A DNA stretch of 64,000 nt from an uncultured Aquimarina sp. (GCA_947503835.1 CANNFM010000018.1:1-64000), one strand, 5' to 3'; positions 37,201-45,086 are shown, counted from the first letter of the stretch. The notes: generated from the sequence alone by a model not told the origin. Program-made: numbers and translations.

Positions 37201-38938
37201 GTGAAACCCTATTTTCCCAATGTAAATCTGTTCTAAACGAATTTAACTCTGAATTTCCTGTTGGTGTTCCACATGTGGTAATAGCAACCGATGTACTTCC
37301 TGTAGTTTCAAAATAAGTGGTACTTGCACAGGTGTTGTATGCATATACCTTTACATAATAGGTTGTTACTTCAGCCAAACCTGTAATCGATACATTTGGA
37401 GAAGCCGATGAACCAACATATACTACTTGCTCACCACCCGTATCAGTATTGTAAGCTGTACTTGATGAAGCTGGCTCTGATGAAGGTGCTGTAAAAGAGT
37501 CAGTATCACTTACTTTAACTACATATGCCAAAGTCCCTTGTGATGTGTTAGACGGTGGTGTAAATGAACTGATATCCATTGTAGTTGTCCCTGTTGCATT
37601 TGCATTTACGTTAGTTACGGCAGATGAAGGTGCAGCACATACATAATTGGTAGTTGCCACTGCAGAACCTGTGGTCTCAAAGTTATACTTACCACCACAT
37701 AAATCGTAGGTATATACTTTTACATAATAGTTTGTATTAATTTGTAACCCTGTTATTACTTGATTAATATCATCAGTAGTACCAGCTCCACTTCCTACTG
37801 CACCGGTATACACTACTTGTTCTCCGGTCTGACCAGAATAATCTGCAGAAGCAGTTGGGATTGTGGTTCCACTGGTTGGTGCCGTAAAACTATTGGTATC
37901 ACTAAACTTTACTAAATATCCTATTGATGTATCAGCACCCGCTGGTCTTCCTAACGTATTTATAGTAGCTGTAGTAGGTGATGTCGCCGATACAGAGTTT
38001 ACTGAGCCTGCACTAGGTACAGTACCTGGGCAGGTGGTTACCGCTACGGGTGTTCCTGCATTACTATAATTTATATATCCCTGACAATTACTGTAGGTGT
38101 ATACTTTATAATAATAGGTTGTATTTCGTTGTAAATTAGCCATGGTCATAGTTGACTGAACCGCCCCATTATCGGTACCTACATACACAATATGTTCACC
38201 CGAACCACTATACGAATTTGTAGCTGCTTCTGTTGGCAATGCTTGATCCTGGATATAATGATCGGTAAAATCTGTAAAAGAATTGGTTGCAGAAAACTTA
38301 ACGATATAATAACGATCATCGATCATATCTATTTGTAAATCATTTAGAGTTACATCTGTATCGTTTACCTGAGTAGGTGTTACAGTTGGTATGGTAAGCG
38401 CGTAACAATAAGGAAAACTTGTTGAAGGATTAAACGGTATCGAGTAATTAATAGGGGTTGCAGAAGCTGTAAACACTTCTAGCGCATAATAGTTATTACT
38501 AATACCACCTCCATTTAAGTTATTTTGATAATTAAGAGCTACTTCATAATAAAAAACACCAGGGTTAGGAGATGTTTTTAATGTCCCCACTACTGAGCCC
38601 GATACTCCCCAATTACCGCCTGTATATTCCCATACTCTAAAATCTACACTGCCAGGGCTTCCAACATAGTTCGTATGGACCAATAATTTTATTTGTGTTG
38701 CCTGATCAGATTTTCTGGAAACAACCCAAAAATCAGAATCTGAAGAAGAAACAGTTCCTTCAAAATTCCCTGGGCCATACTTTCGAACTTGTGAACTTGC
38801 TAATGCATTACCGATAGTATTATTATTTTCTACTTCGGTAAAGGTTTGTGCTATGGCATTTACTCCTAGCGCTAAAAAGAAAAACAGTAATAATGACCTT
38901 TTCTTTATCATGTTTGGTAGTTTAAAACATTGTTTCAT
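31229..38938 (-). CDS. Giant T9SS type A adhesin with MBG repeats, cassette 4
   Basis: A 2569-residue secreted protein. Signal peptide in the first 31 residues (start at M1 or M10; M1 has the same CCCCTTATT-ATG context as the sister genes). Then FnIII-like domains (~190-770, YYYKVYTY, VKVYTYDLC), Big-like domains (TYTSSNTSVATISGSTVTI), and about 12 MBG-type repeats of ~77 residues (~1150-2160, YGDADPALTYQITSGTL...NYxLSFVPNNL) with one variant (YDGTTKPVSV). Two more Big-like domains follow, then the cysteine-containing module shared with the other three adhesins, and a type A sorting domain (AYPNPTRDNVTL...VYFASIHT). It is exported by the T9SS and probably bound at the surface. Repeat content suggests a long stalk. 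An ECF-type promoter lies ~270 bp upstream. Confidence 0.9.
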   Translation of the reverse strand: MKQCFKLPNMIKKRSLLLFFFLALGVNAIAQTFTEVENNNTIGNALASSQVRKYGPGNFEGTVSSSDSDFWVVSRKSDQATQIKLLVHTNYVGSPGSVDFRVWEYTGGNWGVSGSVVGTLKTSPNPGVFYYEVALNYQNNLNGGGISNNYYALEVFTASATPINYSIPFNPSTSFPYCYALTIPTVTPTQVNDTDVTLNDLQIDMIDDRYYIVKFSATNSFTDFTDHYIQDQALPTEAATNSYSGSGEHIVYVGTDNGAVQSTMTMANLQRNTTYYYKVYTYSNCQGYINYSNAGTPVAVTTCPGTVPSAGSVNSVSATSPTTATINTLGRPAGADTSIGYLVKFSDTNSFTAPTSGTTIPTASADYSGQTGEQVVYTGAVGSGAGTTDDINQVITGLQINTNYYVKVYTYDLCGGKYNFETTGSAVATTNYVCAAPSSAVTNVNANATGTTTMDISSFTPPSNTSQGTLAYVVKVSDTDSFTAPSSEPASSSTAYNTDTGGEQVVYVGSSASPNVSITGLAEVTTYYVKVYAYNTCASTTYFETTGSTSVAITTCGTPTGNSELNSFRTDLHWENRVSPIISNVPVDVEGQVVKINTENSFTDITGSLNTLPTADVNYSGSGEQVILAGAFPEGQAFTGHNLLPNTQYFFKIYSYKECAGTYYFSNTSDAISTYTAGVTTNLVSNVTINNFIGNAFTLASFSAPAVSVNGNPKGYIVKLNTTNSFTPYSFRGPIPTPDADYKGGEQVVYVGNSTAPNQVITGLTPNTTYYFTIYAYTDSGTPHFLNSYQQVGYEFSVVNSSSLQVPTITFDDVTVNANDANFDLNATSDSSAAINYRIIANGGTDVSLSGTNNETVTIGSTAGTVTMEASQEATATHQSAAKTMTLTIDNQQATLSGFIFYQVNSGVTTVDMTSSLTSNSTGAYTFEIIGNTLGYSVNGNLLNVNNVAGSIIIKVTQAADANYGETVEYFSTLFYNAGFSPKITMAHNLFDFSLDIGESRTIQNAINISSIPISYSIIDDGGTGSTILGNVFTAGNIPGTVTLRSSSAEDTFYTATTKDVTVTVTGVLPQTITFNSLPAKIYGDTNFDLTATATSGLPVTYTSSNTSVATISGSTVTIVGIGTTTITASQAGNAFYDPAIDVTQDLTVTKRTIEITADAVSKAYGNTDNLTYQITSGSLAGSDTFTGSLARATGEDVGTYAINQGTLALTSNYNLNYVGANLSITVKPIEVTADAGQSKELGAADPIFTYTITNGNLVGSDTFTGVLGRNAGETVGTYPITQGTLALNANYNLSFVSNTFEITKTTASVIINDLVQTYDGTTKPVSVTTNPVGLTVDITYDGGTVAPTDAGDYTVVATINDPNYQGSTTETLTINKVDLTVTAEAKTKVYGDSDPALTYQITAGTLIGGDAITGTLNRVAGEAVGTHVIQQGTLSAGGNYTITFVSDDFEITQRAIEITADAKNKEYGGVDPALTYQITAGGLQFSDTFTGSLTRTAGENVGNYAINQGTLALNNNYALSYIPNNLNISKRALIVSADNKMKTYGDADPALTYTITVGSIVVGDVFSGELTRVSGENVGNYRINQGTLTLGANYTMIFTSNTLDISQRAIEITADALNKQYGDADPTLTYQITSGTLVGSDDFTGSLSRAAGEAVGPYAIGQGTVALNANYTLSFVPNNLTIGQRAIEITADAVNKQYGDTDPALTYQITSGTLVGSDVFTGSLTRAAGEAVGPYAISQGTVGLNANYALSFVPNNLSIGQRAIEITADAQSKTYGDLDPTFTYQITSGSLAGSDVFIGILERVAGENVGTYGITQGTLGINPNYAISLVSNDLEITTRAVEVTADAQTKIYGDADPAFTYQITNGNLVGSDAFTGTLDRAAGQAQGNYVINQGTLSLGANYNLTFVPGNLYIDFRFIRVIPAAPISKTYGDADPDLTWPYIITEGSLAFDDTLETYGTFRSSGENVGRYQIRGLSTRFTSSNGGESSYAITFTNAGSVSLDITPRAIEVTADVQAKTYGDADPTLSYQITNGALQFSDAFTGSLARVTGETVGNYTINQATLSPGSNYTMTYVGNDLTIGQRAIEITADDLVKVIGSADPALTYQITSGTLQFSDAITGSLTRATGETLGNYAINQGTLSVGSNYNLTFVPGNLTITNLIPQAITFGPLADRVFGDADFALTATGGASGNPVTFVSSNTAVATISGNTVTIIGTGTTTITASQAGNATYAAATDVPQILTVNKADQTITFTPLANVTEDDADFNLNATASSGLAVTYISSDPSVATVSGNTVSIIGLGTATITASQAGDSNWNAATDVVQTITVVEACPLVNIAADNFQIQTSSETCDGKNNGIITINTVETLNYIATINNQTYTFSSTLVIPDVSPGDYNVCITVDGFSSCEQCFELAIDQAPVLSGKTTINDNSINKQVLVEIESGTAPYTVTINNEVVGEYTTNSFLVDVKNGDVLDVHSSVTCQGKLSTTIGTLGNIAAYPNPTRDNVTLVLPGTTEDAIAIDIFNAIGMKVSSSVYSVVGNKVTLPMENLTAGVYFASIHTSTSEIIKIIKE
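32450..35500 (-). repeat. ~230-bp MBG-encoding tandem repeats inside the adhesin gene
   Basis: About 12 units of ~77 codons lie in tandem. The units at roughly 33640-33870 and 33870-34100 are almost identical in DNA and protein (ITADAxNKQYGDxDPxLTY), which indicates recent unit duplication. Repeat number is likely to vary between strains. Confidence 0.8.
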
Positions 38939-39034
38939 AATAAGGGGTTTATTAGTAATTGGAATTGTTTTTACATATCAAACTCAAGTATGCAGTCATA
39001 CTTAAGTGATATCTTAATAGTATTGGATATTAGA

Positions 39035-39151
39035 TTATCTAAAGAGCAGTATATGAGATGTTGCTCCTTTGTGCTGACAGAAAAAGCCAGAATATTTTAA
39101 AAGATTTGACCAAGGCGTAGGTTGATTCTTGAGATCGTAATTTTGTTTCAT
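39035..39151 (-). CDS. Possible 38-residue leader ORF
   Basis: A short ORF within the ~270-nt leader between the ECF-type promoter and the giant adhesin. It starts ATGAAACAA preceded by CCCCTAGTACT, resembling the CCCCTTATT-ATGAAACAA context of the adhesin start itself. The peptide (MKQNYDLKNQPTPWSNLLKY..., ending ILLFR) is not recognised. It may be a leader peptide, a remnant of an earlier adhesin start, or chance. Confidence 0.25.
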   Translation of the reverse strand: MKQNYDLKNQPTPWSNLLKYSGFFCQHKGATSHILLFR

Positions 39152-39215
39152 AGTACTAGGGGCTTAGTTGTTATTACTATTTATTTTTCAGCGATTTTAT
39201 AGTGCTGCTTATAGG

Positions 39216-39243
39216 TATTACAGTTAAGTTTTAGGATACCCTA
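39216..39243 (-). promoter_or_regulatory. ECF-type promoter, adhesin of cassette 4
   Basis: On the minus strand TAGGGTA, then 13 bp, then CTGTAATA. Same boxes and spacing as at 44943, 58620, 62557 and 63452. It lies ~270 bp before the adhesin start. Around it, 38939-39654 also holds the leader ORF (39035-39151), the direct repeat 39409-39432 and a TATATTTG box (39630-39637) near the FAS1 gene. Confidence 0.72.
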
Positions 39244-39408
39244 TTTTTATTTTTTATTTTTTTGAAATCTATCTTGATTTAATAGAGGCGATAGGTCATT
39301 ATTTGATGAAGAAATTTGGTCAAAAGAGTGCAGGGTGTACATAGGTATATAGGTTTTAGATTGGGTGTAACAAAAATATAGTAAGTTGTTTTTTTAAAAG
39401 AAAAATGA

Positions 39409-39432
39409 ACCCCTACAAATACCCCTACAAAA
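39409..39432. promoter_or_regulatory. 12-bp direct repeat, operator candidate
   Basis: ACCCCTACAAAT (39409-39420) is followed at once by ACCCCTACAAAA (39421-39432). The same pair occurs at 62782-62805 and, degenerate, at 45027-45051, each upstream of an ECF-type promoter of a surface-protein gene. It may bind a regulator as a direct-repeat operator. Confidence 0.5.
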
Positions 39433-39654
39433 TTGTAAGGCTTTACTATGAAAGAGGTTTCAGAGGTTTGGGGTTCTCAAAAGGGACGTAGGAAAAATCA
39501 AAAACTCAAGGGGTAATAAAAAAGAGACATGACTTTTTATGACAGATTAGAGATTTATGTTTTAAAAACACTTACTAATTAAAACACTACGAATACTCAT
39601 TTATGAACATTTATTATGGTTTGGTAAAATATATTTGAAAACAAAACTTTACCA

Positions 39655-40242
39655 ATGAATCTTAGAATAGCATTTCACATTTTTATCATTTCGGGAGTAT
39701 TACTTCTTAGTGCTTGTACCCAACCTAAAAAAAGCACTGTTAAAAGTCAAAATGATAAATTAATAGCTCAAGCCAATGTTGCCGCTGTAGAAGAAGTTCC
39801 TACGCTTTCAGAAATTATATCTGTTGATGTTGGATTTACCAGGTTGCATGAAATGGTACAAGCCACTGGGTATGCCAAAAAACTTGAAGAGGAAGGCCCC
39901 TATACTGTTTTTGCACCAACCAATGGCGCACTAGATAGATTACCACCAAAGATGTTAGAAAATCTAAAGAAACCCGAAAATCAAAAAAAATTAACTTCTA
40001 TCATAAGCTATCATATTATTCCCAAATTAATCAATAAACAAGATATCATCAAGGCTATTAAGGAGTATGGAGGGAGTGTAAAATTAAAAACCATTGCCGG
40101 AGATCGATTAACTGCCTCTATGAAAGGGGATAAAATCTATTTGATTGATGAAAGGGGAAACGCAGGTAGATTAATGACCAACGATATTGAAGCCTCTAAC
40201 GGAATAATCCATACCACAGAATCTGTAATGATGCCGAACTAA
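39655..40242 (+). CDS. FAS1 (fasciclin) domain lipoprotein
   Basis: A 195-residue lipoprotein (LLLSAC lipobox, C21) with one FAS1 domain from ~50 to the C-terminus. Hallmarks are the H1-type segment GPYTVFAPTNGALDRLPP, the central YHIIP and the H2-type ending NDIEASNGIIHTTESVMMP. FAS1 domains act in cell adhesion or binding to matrix; some bacterial members bind ligands at the surface. It sits alone on the plus strand inside the minus-strand adhesin island, so it may serve the same surface. A TATATTTG element at 39630-39637 may be its -7 box. It ends at a strong terminator. Confidence 0.88.
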   Translation: MNLRIAFHIFIISGVLLLSACTQPKKSTVKSQNDKLIAQANVAAVEEVPTLSEIISVDVGFTRLHEMVQATGYAKKLEEEGPYTVFAPTNGALDRLPPKMLENLKKPENQKKLTSIISYHIIPKLINKQDIIKAIKEYGGSVKLKTIAGDRLTASMKGDKIYLIDERGNAGRLMTNDIEASNGIIHTTESVMMPN

Positions 40243-40278
40243 TAAATAAATAACAACCACAATCAATTATTAGTATCT

Positions 40279-40314
40279 AAACGGAAGCTATCGTAATGTA
40301 GCTTCCGTTTTTTT
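40279..40314 (+). terminator. Terminator of the FAS1 gene
   Basis: The arms AAACGGAAGCTA (40279-40290) and TAGCTTCCGTTT (40299-40310) are perfectly complementary and are followed by TTTT. Textbook intrinsic terminator. Confidence 0.9.
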
Positions 40315-40356
40315 ATAAATTGATTTTTACTTGATACATTATTCCATTATAACAAA

Positions 40357-40985
40357 CCACTCGAACCGACGGGCTAGCACGTTACGTCACATCGAGTGCC
40401 ACGCCTTGGCGGGGTGTATCGAGATGTACTTAGAACCAATAGGTTTAGTTTAACCCACGGTAGTACTAAAAGGTTCTCGATACAATTTTTTTCCATTCCA
40501 TTCCAAAAAACCACTCGAACTGACGTTAGAACTAGACTCAACAGATGAGCTAGCACGCTACGTCACATCGAGTGCTGCGCGGTAGTGCAGTGTATCGAGA
40601 TGTTTTTAGAACCGATATGGGTTAATTTAATCCAGGGTATTACTAAAAAGGTTCTCGATAGCTCTGCTGAGCTTGTCGAAGTACACTTTTCTTCATTACA
40701 TTTCGAAAACCACTCGAACTGACGTTAGAACTAGACTCAACAGATGAGCTAGCACGCTACGTCACATCGAGTGCTGCGCGGTAGTGCAGTGTATCGAGAT
40801 GTTTTTAGAACCAATAGGTTTAATTTAACCCACAGTATTATTAAGAGTTCTCGATAACTCTGCTGAGCTTGTCGAAGTACACTTTTCTCCATTACATTAC
40901 GAAAAGCCACTCGAACTGACGGGGAGATATGTTATGATATTACATTACGAAAAGCCACTCGAACTGATGGGCTAGCAAGCTACCC
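40357..40985. repeat. Tandem/dispersed intergenic repeat cluster
   Basis: Repeat units beginning CCACTCGAAC start at 40357, 40511, 40710, 40917 and 40955. The second and third (each ~200 bp) are nearly identical. Each full unit contains CTACGTCACATCGAGTGC, GTATCGAGATG, and a CTCGATA..TCTGCTGAGC..GTCGAAGTAC tail. The last two units are short and truncated, and the final one runs up to the stop codon of the next gene. Related words, inverted, lie in 8261-8511. No coding capacity is believable here. Confidence 0.82.
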
Positions 40986-40994
40986 AGTATTACG

Positions 40995-41441
40995 TTACTC
41001 TTTTACAATTCTTTTGGTGATAAGCTTAGTGGTCGTTAGTATACGGGCGATATACACTCCCGATGACAGATGCGTTAGATCAAAACTTGTAGCCTTGGTG
41101 CTATATACTTTCTGACCGGTTGTAGCATAAATTTCGGTTTCCAGGATACCGTCACCTTCGATAAACACTAATCCCGAAGTAGGGTTGGGGTACATTGAAA
41201 AAATGGTCGGTGTATCTGGATCTATGGTTAAGATAGTATAGGGCGATTGATGAAATCCTTGCGTAAGTACGAATGTATCATCTTTAACGGTGGTGATCAC
41301 AATTTCACCTACGGTGAAGTCCAAAACAATAGTACTGTTATTAAATGAAGCTCCGGCAGCACCGATTACTTGTCGCTCTATGCTTTGGGCATGTAACTGT
41401 ACTCCTAGGAATATAGTTATTACAAATATGTATGTTTTCAT
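40995..41441 (-). CDS. Small T9SS type A sorting-domain protein
   Basis: A 148-residue exported protein: signal peptide MKTYIFVITIFLGVQLHAQ, then a short beta domain (VIGAAGASFNNSTIVLDFTVGEIVI...VLTQGFHQSP), then a type A sorting domain (MYPNPTSGLVFIEGD, IYATTGQKVYS, LSSGVYIARI). The FNNS...TVGEIV...LTQGFHQ block is a common partner of T9SS domains in Bacteroidota, but its role is not known to me. It follows the C1q-like fibre gene by 16 bp, so the two are co-transcribed. The fibre protein lacks a sorting domain, so this one may be its surface adaptor (inference). Start ATG 41441 is chosen over 41447 for the signal peptide. Confidence 0.8.
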   Translation of the reverse strand: MKTYIFVITIFLGVQLHAQSIERQVIGAAGASFNNSTIVLDFTVGEIVITTVKDDTFVLTQGFHQSPYTILTIDPDTPTIFSMYPNPTSGLVFIEGDGILETEIYATTGQKVYSTKATSFDLTHLSSGVYIARILTTTKLITKRIVKE

Positions 41442-41457
41442 AAGCATGGATTATTAA

Positions 41458-44400
41458 TTAAAATCGGCTAATCAAATATCCGCTAAAACCACTTTCTGAT
41501 TGAATGCTCCAATCGGTATCGGCACTAGAATTAGCAATTACGTTTACTTTTTCTCCGGCATTAAGTTTCATCACACCACTTACGGTGAGGGTATGAAAAT
41601 CTGTACCAGCATCTGCTTGTGTTATCGCGTGCATGCCATTTTCTAAACTTACTTTTCCTTGAACGCCTATGAGTAATCTGAAAAACCCAGAATTAACTCC
41701 ATCAAAACGTACTTGAGCAGAGAAGAAATACAATCCGTTTACAGGAGCCGTAAATGTTCCGGTACTTTCATCAAAATGGTTTCCACTATCATGTAAGTTA
41801 GTCAATGTTGCATCATTGGTTCTCCAGGTAGGTACTTGAAAAAAGCTACCTGCTCCAGATAGTACGAGGGTTCCGTTTAAGTCTGCCGAGAAACTTGGTA
41901 AACCTGTCACGGTTAAGGCAGAGGTCGTTACCGAATTTACAGAAACGTCATTTGTCCAGCTATGGTTACCACTACCATCTGTGCTTAGTAATTGTCCGTT
42001 CGTTCCTCCTGAAGGAAGGGAGCTGGTACCAGAAGCATCCACCCATGAAACATTTCCGGTACCATCTGTACTCATTACCTGGTTAGCTGTGCCGTCTTGT
42101 GCAGGTAGGGTATAGGCTGTACCTGCCCCAGTATTATCACCATCAATGGTTAATTGCCCATTTAACGTAGTATTACCATTTTTAAGCATCACAAGGGCAT
42201 CTCTTCTTTGAAGGACAGAAACACCATTTCCTATCACAAAAAGGCGGTCTGTAGCATTAAAAATTTCTTTGGCACCATCAACAACGGTATTATTTAATCC
42301 CATAGAAGTTTGTGCATAGCTACCTGCATGGGTTACAAACCCCATTGCAATTGATGAAAATGCTGAAGATGTATTTGAATATCCTAAAGCCATTGAAATA
42401 TTATGACTAAGAGTATTATTATCACCCAAAGCATAACTTGAAACGCTATTGTTAACATTGTTTCCGTTTCCTATGGTCATAGAATTACGAGAGTTTGCAT
42501 CTATTGTATTATTATTTCCAATAGCGATAGAACTTCTAGCTGCTGCTATAGACCCTTCTCCGAAAGCAATAGAACCTTCGCCAACATTGGCATCGTTCCA
42601 TTGATCTCCTGGTTCATTATCAGTTGGGTCAACAGGGTCTAGATCTATTAATCTTCCTACACGAAAAGCTGCTTTACTTTTGTCAAAAAACATCTTGGCA
42701 TTATCGTCTGTAGTTAATGGATCGTTATCTAATTGGGTACTACCAAACACAAAATCGTCTGTAGCGATCGCACCCAGGGCATTGCTGGTTACATTAGCAG
42801 TTGTTGAAAAGGCACCTGATGATGTATTGGTCCAGGATACATTACCGGCACCATCTGTACTCATTATTTGATTGGCTGCTCCATCTTGTGCGGGTAGGGT
42901 ATAGGCAGCACCACTTCCGTTATTATCTGCATCAATAGTTAATTGTCCGTTAAGCGTAGTGTTTCCATTTTTGCTCATGACTAGAGCATTTGTTCTATTA
43001 CTATCATCGATTCCGTTACCAATAATAAATAAGGGATCTGTAGCGATGTAAGCGGCATCATTTCCGTTTACAAACTCACTAAACAATCCAATGGTATGTT
43101 GCCCATAACTAGTCGATTGCGTACCACGTCCTATACCTACTGCATAATTACCCGAGGTACTATTATTTGCTCCCAATGAAATAGAAGCAAAACGAGATGA
43201 TAAATTATTATATCCTACTGAAAAGGCATTCTCTCCTCCAGAGTTGTTATAACTACCAAAGGCTGTTGCTGCTGTACCTTGTACAAGGTTTCCTCGTCCC
43301 ATGGCTACAGAGAACATTCCGACATTAGGATCATCCCAGTCTCCTTCAAATCCATCTAAGGCTACAGCGCTACCAGCTCTAAAAGCTCCTTTGCTTTTGT
43401 CAAAATACATTCTAACATTGTCGGATGTACTACTGGAAATATCATTCAACTGCGTACTTCCAAAAACAAAATCGTCTGTGGCGATGGTACCGTTGGCATT
43501 GCTGGTAATATTGGCTGTTGTGCTAAAAGCGCCTTGTATATCACTTACCCAACTGTAGTTGCCAGAACCATCTGTGCTTAATAGTTGCCCGTTAGTTCCT
43601 CCGGTTGGTAATTCAATCTCGTTGGTTGCATCGGCATCGGCATCGTTAATATTGTCATTTACCCAGCTGTAGTTTCCACTTCCATCAGTAATTAAAACTT
43701 GTCCGTTTGTACCACCTACAGGTAATTCAATCTCATTAGTAGCATCAGCATCGGCATCATTAATGTTGTCATTTACCCAGCTGTAGTTTCCGCTTCCGTC
43801 GGTTACTAATACTTGTCCGTTGGTTCCTCCGGTTGGCAGTTCAATTTCGTTAGTAGCATCGGCATCGGCATCGTTAATGTTGTCATTGACCCAGCTGTAG
43901 TTTCCGCTTCCATCGGTTACTAATACTTGTCCGTTGGTTCCTCCGGTTGGTAATTCAATTTCGTTAGTTGGGTCTGCATCGGCATCGTTTATATTGTCAT
44001 TGACCCAGCTGTAGTTTCCGCTTCCATCAGTTACTAATACTTGTCCGTTGGTTCCACCGGTTGGTAATTCAATCTCGTTGGTTGCATCAGCATCGGCATC
44101 ATTTACATTGTCATTGACCCAGCTGTAGTTTCCGCTTCCATCAGTTACTAATACTTGTCCGTTCGTTCCTCCGGCGGGTAATTCAATTTCGTTGGTAGCA
44201 TCAGCATCGGCATCGTTAATGTTGTCATTGACCCAGCTATAGTTTCCGCTTCCATCAGTTCGTAATACTTGTCCGTTGGTTCCACCAGTTGGTAGTTCGA
44301 TTTCGTTAGTAGCATCAGAATCTCCATCAATTGTGACTACATCGGTCCAATTATAATTACCATTACCATCTGTGGCTAACACTTGGCCGTTTGTTCCTCC

Positions 44401-44871
44401 TGCTGGTAACTCGATTTCGTTAGTTGGGTCTGCATCTGGGCCATTGGTTGCATAATTAGCATAAGGCACCGATTGTAATTGTGATGCCCCTAGTACGGTA
44501 TAATTACTTCCGCCAGTGGTATCTATAGCCACTTGTAGCCAGTAATTCTGGGTACTCCAATCTATAGCTGTAAAATTATCAGAGGTGCTTCCGGCTCCAA
44601 TAGAGAGGGTAATAATGCCTTGAGCATTAGAAGCTGTAATGTGCGTTTCTTGATATACATTAGTACCTGTCGCATTTCCTTGTAATATGGTAATTTGTAC
44701 TCCAATATCTTGATTTGCAATGGGGTTTCCTTCGGTATCTCGAACAGCAGCCTGGTAATTAAAGGATTGAGAAAATCCTTGTTGCGCAACTAGTAGTAGA
44801 ATGGCATAAGTTAACCATTGTACATATTTTTTTGCGAATGTGTTTTGATTTGAATTGTAATTTGTATTCAT
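41458..44871 (-). CDS. Trimeric-fibre-like protein with YadA-type head repeats and C1q-like domain
   Basis: A 1137-residue exported protein: signal segment ~1-35, an N-terminal beta domain (SFNYQAAVRDTEGNPIANQDIGVQI), then eight 38-residue repeats (~143-440, DADATNEIELPTGGTNGQVLVTDG and SGNYSWVNDNIN). Two YadA-head-like blocks follow (~490-640 and ~740-880, with SISLGANN, AVGIGRG, SIAIGNNN and SMTIGNGN). The C-terminus (~1000-1137) looks like a C1q/TNF-type jelly roll (FDESTGTFTAPVNGLYFFSAQVRF...GYLISRF). YadA heads and C1q domains are both trimeric in known proteins, so a trimeric fibre is likely. There is no T9SS sorting domain or translocator barrel. Promoter: ECF-type element 44943-44970. 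Confidence 0.85.
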   Translation of the reverse strand: MNTNYNSNQNTFAKKYVQWLTYAILLLVAQQGFSQSFNYQAAVRDTEGNPIANQDIGVQITILQGNATGTNVYQETHITASNAQGIITLSIGAGSTSDNFTAIDWSTQNYWLQVAIDTTGGSNYTVLGASQLQSVPYANYATNGPDADPTNEIELPAGGTNGQVLATDGNGNYNWTDVVTIDGDSDATNEIELPTGGTNGQVLRTDGSGNYSWVNDNINDADADATNEIELPAGGTNGQVLVTDGSGNYSWVNDNVNDADADATNEIELPTGGTNGQVLVTDGSGNYSWVNDNINDADADPTNEIELPTGGTNGQVLVTDGSGNYSWVNDNINDADADATNEIELPTGGTNGQVLVTDGSGNYSWVNDNINDADADATNEIELPVGGTNGQVLITDGSGNYSWVNDNINDADADATNEIELPTGGTNGQLLSTDGSGNYSWVSDIQGAFSTTANITSNANGTIATDDFVFGSTQLNDISSSTSDNVRMYFDKSKGAFRAGSAVALDGFEGDWDDPNVGMFSVAMGRGNLVQGTAATAFGSYNNSGGENAFSVGYNNLSSRFASISLGANNSTSGNYAVGIGRGTQSTSYGQHTIGLFSEFVNGNDAAYIATDPLFIIGNGIDDSNRTNALVMSKNGNTTLNGQLTIDADNNGSGAAYTLPAQDGAANQIMSTDGAGNVSWTNTSSGAFSTTANVTSNALGAIATDDFVFGSTQLDNDPLTTDDNAKMFFDKSKAAFRVGRLIDLDPVDPTDNEPGDQWNDANVGEGSIAFGEGSIAAARSSIAIGNNNTIDANSRNSMTIGNGNNVNNSVSSYALGDNNTLSHNISMALGYSNTSSAFSSIAMGFVTHAGSYAQTSMGLNNTVVDGAKEIFNATDRLFVIGNGVSVLQRRDALVMLKNGNTTLNGQLTIDGDNTGAGTAYTLPAQDGTANQVMSTDGTGNVSWVDASGTSSLPSGGTNGQLLSTDGSGNHSWTNDVSVNSVTTSALTVTGLPSFSADLNGTLVLSGAGSFFQVPTWRTNDATLTNLHDSGNHFDESTGTFTAPVNGLYFFSAQVRFDGVNSGFFRLLIGVQGKVSLENGMHAITQADAGTDFHTLTVSGVMKLNAGEKVNVIANSSADTDWSIQSESGFSGYLISRF
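43555..44440 (-). repeat. 114-bp tandem repeats in the fibre gene
   Basis: The block CAGCTGTAGTTTCC recurs at a strict 114-bp spacing (its CTGTAG at 43667, 43781, 43895, 44009 and 44123, with variants at 43553, 44237 and ~44351). Each unit encodes 38 residues. Neighbouring units differ mainly at silent positions. Confidence 0.88.
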
Positions 44872-44942
44872 ACGATACAGGGTTATAATATTTATTTTAT
44901 TTTGAGCTGATAAACAATAAGTTTACTTCAATTGGTTTTTAG

Positions 44943-44970
44943 TAGTACAGTTAAGTTTATGAATACCCTA
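44943..44970 (-). promoter_or_regulatory. ECF-type promoter, fibre gene
   Basis: On the minus strand TAGGGTA, 13 bp, CTGTACTA, ~70 bp before the fibre gene start. Same boxes and spacing as the elements before three giant adhesins and the FecR-like gene. Confidence 0.72.
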
Positions 44971-45026
44971 TTTTAATTTTTAATTAGCAGCAAAATATTT
45001 GGAAGAAAGATATTTAGGCAAGATAT

Positions 45027-45051
45027 ACCCCCTACAAATACCCTTGCAAAA
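45027..45051. promoter_or_regulatory. Degenerate 12-bp direct repeat, operator candidate
   Basis: ACCCCCTACAAAT followed by ACCCTTGCAAAA, ~57 bp upstream of the ECF-type promoter. It matches the cleaner repeats at 39409 and 62782. Confidence 0.4.
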
Positions 45052-45086
45052 AGCATTTGAGGTTATAGTGTTTTTAGATTAAAACA

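Noticed and set aside
40374..40556. 60-codon ORF in the repeat cluster
   Set aside because: It lies entirely within the intergenic repeats and its frame is not kept in the other repeat copies.
41458..44871. Phage tail-fibre gene as evidence of a prophage
   Set aside because: The repeat and C1q-like regions resemble tail fibres, but there are no capsid, terminase, integrase or tail-assembly genes. A signal peptide and a T9SS partner point to a cell-surface protein.
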